A stretch of 53,998 nucleotides of DNA. Origin: an uncultured Eubacteriales bacterium. Lineage in GTDB: Bacteria > Bacillota > Clostridia > Oscillospirales > CAG-272. The stretch is from positions 1 through 53,998 of the forward strand of contig URCP01000008.1 in the NCBI GenBank assembly GCA_900546315.1, in the 5' to 3' direction. The notes beneath the pieces are model-generated. The model worked only from the letters and a program-made list of their open reading frames with translations, was not told where the DNA came from and searched no databases. Position 1 is the first letter of the stretch. Each line of letters opens with the position of its first letter. Position numbers and translations under genes: made by a program. Positions 49,008-53,998 of the stretch are shown in pieces.

Positions 49008-50060
49008 TCAGTTTCCGAACGGTATCACTATCGTCCGCGAATCCCTCATCTCGTCGAACTTGCCGCCATAAGGCTGCTTCTCTCCGCCCGCCGTTCCGTA
49101 CGCGGCGGCAAGCCCAACCGGTCTTCCACCGTCAAACAGAATATTCGGACGCTCAAGGTGATACACCTCATGCGAAGTGCCGTCCGCGAACGACAGTGTC
49201 CGGCTGTACGCGAGCCTCTGCGGAGCGTAGTCCCAGTCGACGCCATCCTCCGACACAAGATGCACGCCCCCGCCGACAACTCCGCAGCCGTTCCCGTTCA
49301 TGTCCTTCGCGATCATCTCGAAATTCTCCCCGTTATGCCAGACGAACGGATCCTCGACATGAAGCTCCGGGTGATTCTCAAACAACGGATGGTCTATAAA
49401 CCGATAAAACCTCGGAGGCTCATCCGCCGTAAGCCGGTCGCACCTCGCGACGCCTATCCTCATCCCATCCGGGCAGTTCGATCGATAATACATAAGCACG
49501 CTCCCGTCCGGGCAGACGCACGGCGCCGGATTCGTAACCACCGTCCTGTCCCATCCGTCAGGATCCGGCAGAAAGACCGGCTCGTCAAAACGCCGCCACT
49601 CCCCGTCAGACGAACCCAAGACAGCGACGCCTATCCTTATCGACGAATAGCACTCATCGACTGCGGCGGGTCTCACAGAGCCGCACAGCGCGTCCCTGTC
49701 CGGCGTCTCGCCGCTGAACGTCGCTCCTATATAGAACAGCGCCGTGACGCCGCCAGAACACACGACAGACGGATTATGCGTCATCCTCCCGTCCCAGAAC
49801 TCCTCGCCGCGCGCGCCGAGCACAACCTCGCGGAACCGATATGGTCCCTCCGGTCTGTCCGCGACCGCGTGAACGATCTCGCTCGACACAATATATCCGG
49901 TAAAGAACGGGCGCGACTTCGGCCATCTCGCCGAATACATATGCCACAGCCCGTCCGCCCCCTTCATCGCGGAGCCGCACCAGACCCAGTATCCATCCAT
50001 GCCGAAGCCGTATTCCTCGCTTGTCGGAAGCATTGCCGACGATATGTCAAAGCTCTTCAT
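49008..50060 (-). CDS. Five-bladed beta-propeller glycoside hydrolase-like protein
   Basis: A 350-aa protein with propeller-type repeats (GLWHMYSARWP, NPSVVCSGGVTALFYIGAT, NPAPCVCPDGSVLMYYRS, HVEDPFVWHNGENFEMIAKDM, in short pieces), related to GH43, GH117 or GH130-like clans. Acidic residues at blade starts (HVEDPFVW, WDGRMTHNPS) would form the catalytic site. No signal peptide. GGGGAGA lies before ATG 50060. Its stop is 3 nt from the araC stop, without a terminator between. It is upstream of galM's 3' end by 65 nt on the same strand. The exact family is uncertain. Confidence 0.7.
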   Translation of the reverse strand: MKSFDISSAMLPTSEEYGFGMDGYWVWCGSAMKGADGLWHMYSARWPKSRPFFTGYIVSSEIVHAVADRPEGPYRFREVVLGARGEEFWDGRMTHNPSVVCSGGVTALFYIGATFSGETPDRDALCGSVRPAAVDECYSSIRIGVAVLGSSDGEWRRFDEPVFLPDPDGWDRTVVTNPAPCVCPDGSVLMYYRSNCPDGMRIGVARCDRLTADEPPRFYRFIDHPLFENHPELHVEDPFVWHNGENFEMIAKDMNGNGCGVVGGGVHLVSEDGVDWDYAPQRLAYSRTLSFADGTSHEVYHLERPNILFDGGRPVGLAAAYGTAGGEKQPYGGKFDEMRDSRTIVIPFGN

Positions 50061-50125
50061 AATATTCTCCCCAAAAAGACAACAGGGCGCGGCAAAAAAG
50101 CGGCGTCCCGTTGCGATTCCATTAA

Positions 50126-51013
50126 TTATTTGATTATCGTAACCTTGTATCCGACGGAATACTTTCCGCCCTTCTCAAGGGTGATGGCGTAAGGCTTATC
50201 CTCAAAGTTTCCGGTCTCGCCGAGATGCGCCGGAAGACCGTTCCACGGCTCGAGGCAGACAAACGGAGCGTGCTTTTTCGGCGGCGTCCAGACACCGAGC
50301 GCGTTAAAGCCGGTGAAATCAAGCTCAAGTCCCTTTCCGGTATTTTTGTTCACAAGCTTCACCTTGCGGCTCTTGAGTTTCTTTGTCAGAAGGACGTCAA
50401 CATCGTAATCGTCGTACTCAAGCGGCCACACGTTCGTGTTCCTGAGCTTATCGACCGCGGGAAGAGACACGTCTATGTATCCTCCGCCGTAGTTTGTCGT
50501 ATAGATGACATCCTCGTTCTCGACCTTTTCGAAAACCAGCTCGTAATCGGAGAAAGCCTCGCCGTCCTTCATCGGGCAGACAAATCCCGGATGACCGCCG
50601 ATACAGAAACAAATATCGCCATCATCGGTATTCTCGACCGTATAAGTCGTGGAAAAGCCGTTGTCATCTATCTTATGCGTGATAAGCAGGCGGAACTTGT
50701 ACGGATAGACCTTGTGCGATTCCTCGTTGTCAACGAGCTCATAGACGAGCTTGTCGCCGGTCGCCTCAATCAGTCTGAACTCCTGCTTTCTCGCGAAGCC
50801 GTGCTTCTTCAGGGGATACGGCTTGCCGCCGAACTTCACGGTCTCGTCAATCGTAGCGCCGACAGTCGGGAACAGCACCGGAGCGTGGCTCGCCCAGTAC
50901 TCCGGAAGCCCCTGCCAGACATACTCCTGTCCGTCGAGTTTATAGGAAACGAGCTCGCCGCCGAGCGTATTGCCGACAGCCTCAGCGTGCGCGGTGTGCA
51001 TTTTTGTGTCCAT
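50126..51013 (-). CDS. Aldose 1-epimerase family protein (LacX-like)
   Basis: A 295-aa mutarotase-fold enzyme that equilibrates alpha and beta anomers of free sugars. Features of the LacX subgroup: NTLGGELVSYKLDGQEYVWQ in pieces (GGELVSYKLDG, EYVWQG), HAPVLFPTVG near 50, KKHGFARKQEF, CIGGHPGFVCPM with the catalytic His near 165, and LEPWNGLPA near 268. Start at ATG 51013 (AAAGGA, 11-nt spacing); the longer frame is rejected. It probably starts the glycoside gene group read on the minus strand. Its leader contains the first copy of the 106-bp repeat. Confidence 0.9.
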   Translation of the reverse strand: MDTKMHTAHAEAVGNTLGGELVSYKLDGQEYVWQGLPEYWASHAPVLFPTVGATIDETVKFGGKPYPLKKHGFARKQEFRLIEATGDKLVYELVDNEESHKVYPYKFRLLITHKIDDNGFSTTYTVENTDDGDICFCIGGHPGFVCPMKDGEAFSDYELVFEKVENEDVIYTTNYGGGYIDVSLPAVDKLRNTNVWPLEYDDYDVDVLLTKKLKSRKVKLVNKNTGKGLELDFTGFNALGVWTPPKKHAPFVCLEPWNGLPAHLGETGNFEDKPYAITLEKGGKYSVGYKVTIIK

Positions 51014-51103
51014 GATTATATCGTCCTTTCGTTTTGAAAAAGGCATTTCGGAGTGCTGCGGAACGCCCTTTTAGTTTTTATGATTATGCTTTCGTACAAG
51101 CTT

Positions 51104-51209
51104 ACAGTTTTGAGGCGGTTTTGAAAGTCGGCTTGTCCGGCTTTCAAAATTCACGCCCCTTTGTCGTGGAAGCCTCAAAACTGTTTGGTCTGAAAATTTA
51201 TTTTCAGAC
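51104..51209 (-). repeat. 106-bp three-way-junction palindromic repeat, copy 1
   Basis: On the minus strand: stem GTCTGAAAAT/ATTTTCAGAC, then an outer stem ACAGTTTTGAGGC/GCCTCAAAACTGT enclosing two hairpins, one with TTTTGAAAG/CTTTCAAAA arms and one with CACG/CGTG. It begins 2 nt after the ftsH stop. The homology to copy 2 continues past the outer stem through GTACGAAAG and ATCATAAA. Confidence 0.87.
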
Positions 51210-51210
51210 T

Positions 51211-53223
51211 TTATTCTTTCATCCTCGGCGGAAAATCATCGTGACCGCCGTTGTCATCCGGATGATCCTTTTTTGCCGCTTCCTCAGCTTCGCGGCGCTT
51301 TGCTTCCTCTGCGTTCCTTGCTGCCTTTTCGCGGTTTTCATCGGCACTGCGGCGGCGCTTCTCGGCGAGGAGCTCCTCGAGCTCTTCGATCGTCGGGTCA
51401 CCGTCCATAGCGGCGTTGAACTGCACCTCGTCCATGACCTCGTTCTTCATGAGGAAGGAGGCGATGAAATGCAGCTTGTCGATATTGTCCTCGAGGATCT
51501 TGACCGCGGTGTTGTACGCAGTCTCGACGAGACGCTTGATCTCGTTGTCGATGAGCGTCGCGGTATCCTCCGAATAATTTCTCGTCGTATTGAAGTCGCG
51601 GCCGAGGAACACCTCGTCACTGTTGTGCTCTGAACCGTAAACGATCGGGCCGAGCAGATCGCTCATACCGTACTTCGTGACCATACTTCTCGCGAGCTGT
51701 GTCGCCCTCTGGATGTCGTTCGACGCGCCGGTAGAGATGTCGCCGAGTATGACCTTCTCCGCGCAGCGTCCGCCGAGCAAAGTGACGATCTCGTTCTCCA
51801 TATCCGTCTTCGACTGATAGGAGCGATCCTCCTTCGGGAGCGAGAGCGTATAGCCGCCCGCGCGTCCGGACGGGATTATCGAGATCTGATGCACCGGAGT
51901 GTCAGGCTGAAGCATCTTCGTCACGATCGCGTGACCCGCCTCGTGGTATGCCGTGAGGCGCTTTTCCTTCTCGCTGATGACCTTCGACTTCTTCTGCGGA
52001 CCGACTATGACCTTTATGGTCGCGTCCTCGAGATCGTCCATTCCGATGAGGCTCTTGCCCTTGCGCGCGGCGAGGAGCGCAGCCTCATTAAGCAGGTTCG
52101 CGAGATCAGCGCCGGTGAAGCCGACGGTCGTCTGCGCGAGCGTATGGAGGTTGACATCCTGTTCGAACGGCTTCCCTCTCGCGTGCACCTTGAGGATATC
52201 CTCGCGTCCCTTTATATCCGGGTAATTGACCGTTATCTGTCTGTCAAAGCGTCCCGGACGCAGCAGAGCCGGGTCAAGGATGTCAGGACGGTTGGTCGCC
52301 GCCATGACGATGACCCCGTCATTGCCGCCGAAGCCGTCCATCTCGACGAGCAGCTGGTTCAGAGTCTGCTCGCGCTCGTCGTGTCCGCCGCCGAGACCGG
52401 CGCCGCGGTGACGTCCGACGGCGTCTATCTCGTCGATGAATATGATGCTCGCGGGATTCTTCTTCGCGGTGTCGAAAAGATCACGCACACGAGAAGCGCC
52501 GACGCCGACATACATCTCGACGAAATCCGAACCGGAAATCGAGTAGAACGGAACTCCCGCCTCACCGGCGACCGCCTTCGCGAGCAGAGTCTTACCGGTA
52601 CCGGGAGGTCCTACGAGCAGGACGCCGTGTGGGATATGCGCCCCGAGCTTCGAGAACTTCGCCGGATCCTTCAGAAATTCAACGACCTCCTGAAGCTCCG
52701 CCTTCTCCTCGTCCGCTCCGGCGACGTCCTTGAAGTACACTTTCTTTTTCTCCTCGGAGCCGAGCTTTGCCCTCGCCTTGCCGAAGCTGCCGATCTTTCC
52801 GCCCTTCGCGCCTCCGCCGGAGAACTGATTGATTATAAAGAACCAGAACACTATGAAGAGGATTATGACAATGGCATAAGGAAGCAGGCTCACCCACCAC
52901 GGTATCTCCACCGGCTCGGCGATGTTGTACTCTTCAATGATCCCAGCGCGGAACTGCTCCTCGATTGTGTCTCCGAACTGATTCCAGAAGGAGTCAAGGC
53001 TTCTGAGCGAGAAGGTCACGGTAGTGTTGTCCCGCTTCACGATAGTCAGGCGGTCGTTCGAGTCGATCTCAAACGCCTTGACCTGCTGTTCATAGAACAT
53101 CTTGTCGATATCGCTGTACATGATCTTCTCACCGGGCGTCCCGCCGAACAGAGCCGCGGTCGCGATCAGTATGACCGCAATCAGCACGGCGTAGAAAATC
53201 ATAATTTTGTAATTGGATTTCAT
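51211..53223 (-). CDS. ftsH: ATP-dependent zinc metalloprotease FtsH
   Basis: A 670-aa membrane-bound AAA+ protease that degrades misfolded membrane proteins and regulators. Two helices (about 7-27 and 110-133) bracket an outer domain. AAA module: Walker A GPPGTGKT near 205, Walker B IIFIDEID near 260, and the second region of homology with DPALLRPGRFDRQ. Zinc site HEAGHA near 428. The C-terminal tail (about 625-670) is a charged Ala/Glu/Lys-rich coiled coil ending in Asp/His/Pro-rich residues, longer than usual. The ATG is preceded by GAGGTG. It is 80 nt after hpt, the conserved hpt-ftsH order. Confidence 0.97.
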   Translation of the reverse strand: MKSNYKIMIFYAVLIAVILIATAALFGGTPGEKIMYSDIDKMFYEQQVKAFEIDSNDRLTIVKRDNTTVTFSLRSLDSFWNQFGDTIEEQFRAGIIEEYNIAEPVEIPWWVSLLPYAIVIILFIVFWFFIINQFSGGGAKGGKIGSFGKARAKLGSEEKKKVYFKDVAGADEEKAELQEVVEFLKDPAKFSKLGAHIPHGVLLVGPPGTGKTLLAKAVAGEAGVPFYSISGSDFVEMYVGVGASRVRDLFDTAKKNPASIIFIDEIDAVGRHRGAGLGGGHDEREQTLNQLLVEMDGFGGNDGVIVMAATNRPDILDPALLRPGRFDRQITVNYPDIKGREDILKVHARGKPFEQDVNLHTLAQTTVGFTGADLANLLNEAALLAARKGKSLIGMDDLEDATIKVIVGPQKKSKVISEKEKRLTAYHEAGHAIVTKMLQPDTPVHQISIIPSGRAGGYTLSLPKEDRSYQSKTDMENEIVTLLGGRCAEKVILGDISTGASNDIQRATQLARSMVTKYGMSDLLGPIVYGSEHNSDEVFLGRDFNTTRNYSEDTATLIDNEIKRLVETAYNTAVKILEDNIDKLHFIASFLMKNEVMDEVQFNAAMDGDPTIEELEELLAEKRRRSADENREKAARNAEEAKRREAEEAAKKDHPDDNGGHDDFPPRMKE

Positions 53224-53240
53224 TATTTTATAAACACCTC

Positions 53241-53261
53241 ATCTTCGCGCGCGGCGAAGAT
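53241..53261 (-). promoter_or_regulatory. Hairpin between hpt and ftsH
   Basis: ATCTTCGC (53241-53248) pairs with GCGAAGAT (53254-53261), 5-nt loop, upstream of the ftsH ribosome binding site. No U-run, so a leader or processing stem rather than a terminator. Confidence 0.4.
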
Positions 53262-53303
53262 TTCCTTTCCTCCTGCAAAATGCCGTATCGGTGATCCGGA
53301 GTG

Positions 53304-53861
53304 TCACTTACCGCCGTAGACAGACGGCTTAAGGACGCCTATATACGGCAGAGCGCGGTAATTCTCGGCGTAGTCGAGACCGTAGCCGACGACGAACTCG
53401 TCCGGGATGACCTTACCGACATAATCCGGCGTCAGTGTGATCTGCGGATCGCGGCGCTCCGGCTTGTCGAGGAGAGTCACGATCTTCACGCTCTTCGCGC
53501 CCTTGTTCATAAGGTATCCGGAGAGATAGCTGAGCGTTTTCCCGCTGTCGATTATATCCTCGACGATAAGTATATTTGTATTCTCAAGATCAGTGCGGTG
53601 AAGATCGAGTATTATATTGACCGCGCCATGCGACTTCGTCGAGTTTCCATAGCTTGATACCCGCATGAAGTCTATCTCGACCGGGATCGTCATCTTCTTC
53701 ATGAGATCCCCCATGAATACCACCGAACCCTTGAGTATGCAGAGCAGAAGCAGACGCTTTCCCTCATAGTCGCGGCTTATCTGCTCCCCGAGACGCTCAC
53801 AGATCCCGTCGAGCTCTTCCTCTGACACAAGTATGTTTTTTATGTCTTTGTTGATTTCCAT
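53304..53861 (-). CDS. hpt: Hypoxanthine phosphoribosyltransferase
   Basis: A 185-aa purine salvage enzyme converting hypoxanthine or guanine and PRPP to IMP or GMP. Motifs: LLLCILKGSVVFMGDL near 40 (loop I), FMRVSSYGNST near 70 (flexible loop), ILIVEDIIDSGKTL near 100 (PRPP site), and FVVGYGLDYAENYR near 157. The start is ATG 53861; AAAGGG is 13 nt upstream, and an in-frame ATG at 53873 almost touches it. The open frame extends upstream to 53966 through the 106-bp repeat and is rejected. The preceding gene (tilS in related genomes) lies beyond the window. Confidence 0.95.
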   Translation of the reverse strand: MEINKDIKNILVSEEELDGICERLGEQISRDYEGKRLLLLCILKGSVVFMGDLMKKMTIPVEIDFMRVSSYGNSTKSHGAVNIILDLHRTDLENTNILIVEDIIDSGKTLSYLSGYLMNKGAKSVKIVTLLDKPERRDPQITLTPDYVGKVIPDEFVVGYGLDYAENYRALPYIGVLKPSVYGGK

Positions 53862-53891
53862 GTTTATGACCATACCCTTTCGTACTAACTT

Positions 53892-53997
53892 ACAGTTTTG
53901 AGGCGGTTTTGAAAGACGGCTCGTCCGTCTTTCAAAATTCACGACCCTATGTCGTGAAAGCCTCAAAACTGTTTGGTCTGAAAATTCATTTTCAGAC
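53892..53997 (-). repeat. 106-bp three-way-junction palindromic repeat, copy 2
   Basis: Same order and length as copy 1, with better pairing: inner hairpin TTTTGAAAGACGG/CCGTCTTTCAAAA and TCACGAC/GTCGTGA are perfect. Several differences from copy 1 lie in paired positions. It is followed (minus strand) by GTACGAAAGG, the ribosome binding region of hpt. Confidence 0.87.
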
Positions 53998-53998
53998 T

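Noticed and set aside
1..53998. CRISPR array, prophage or insertion sequence
   Set aside because: No regularly spaced direct repeats, integrase, transposase or phage structural gene was found.

Overview
The window looks like a chromosome segment of an uncultured Clostridia (Firmicutes), probably an Oscillospirales- or Christensenellales-type gut bacterium. This rests on strong Shine-Dalgarno sites, near-perfect sigma-A promoters (TTGACA, 17-18 nt, TATAAT), a CIRCE/HrcA operator before groESL, frequent TTG starts, an EndoA/NdoA-type toxin, the single-chain FGAM synthase, an hpt-ftsH pair, and many carbohydrate genes. The DNA is GC-rich by eye. I see no phage, integrase, transposase or CRISPR.

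Layout. 0.1-3.5 kb: SGNH esterase and GH78-like rhamnosidase. 3.6-7.3 kb: AGCS amino-acid symporter divergent from groES-groEL. 7.3-10 kb: FNT-family channel, polysaccharide deacetylase, two small paralogous membrane proteins. 10.1-15.4 kb: carA followed by one continuous reading frame joining full-length carB to full-length dapF. 15.4-28.1 kb (minus): one long glycan-uptake operon with a CBM-bearing solute-binding protein, two ABC permease pairs, an NHL/YIP1 membrane protein and a DUF5696-like exoprotein; no ATPase is encoded. 28.6-38.6 kb (mostly minus): cysteine desulfurase, RNase HI, PHP phosphoesterase, Gfo/Idh/MocA oxidoreductase, purL, mtaB, HIT protein. 38.7-42.8 kb: a lone EndoA-type RNase, tRNA-Gly(CCC), pfkA, and a DUF4965/DUF5127 protein. 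43-45.2 kb: two paralogous TIM-barrel sugar isomerases flanking an esterase. 45.4-51 kb: an AraC-controlled glycoside locus (lipoprotein SBP, GH130, a second beta-propeller enzyme, aldose epimerase). 51.2-54 kb: ftsH and hpt.

The most unusual features are (i) the carB-dapF fusion; (ii) three families of dispersed palindromic elements: an 88-bp MITE-like repeat (4 copies) whose left end supplies the last codons and stop of two unrelated genes, a GCAGGGGG hairpin with TGAA loop (3 copies) whose stems covary, and a 106-bp three-way-junction repeat (2 copies plus a possible remnant) whose flank seems to supply the ribosome binding region of hpt; and (iii) the seven-gene uptake operon with its roughly 390-nt, highly structured leader. 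The carbohydrate genes together indicate a specialist in plant or mucin-type glycans that imports oligosaccharides, probably using a shared ATPase encoded elsewhere.
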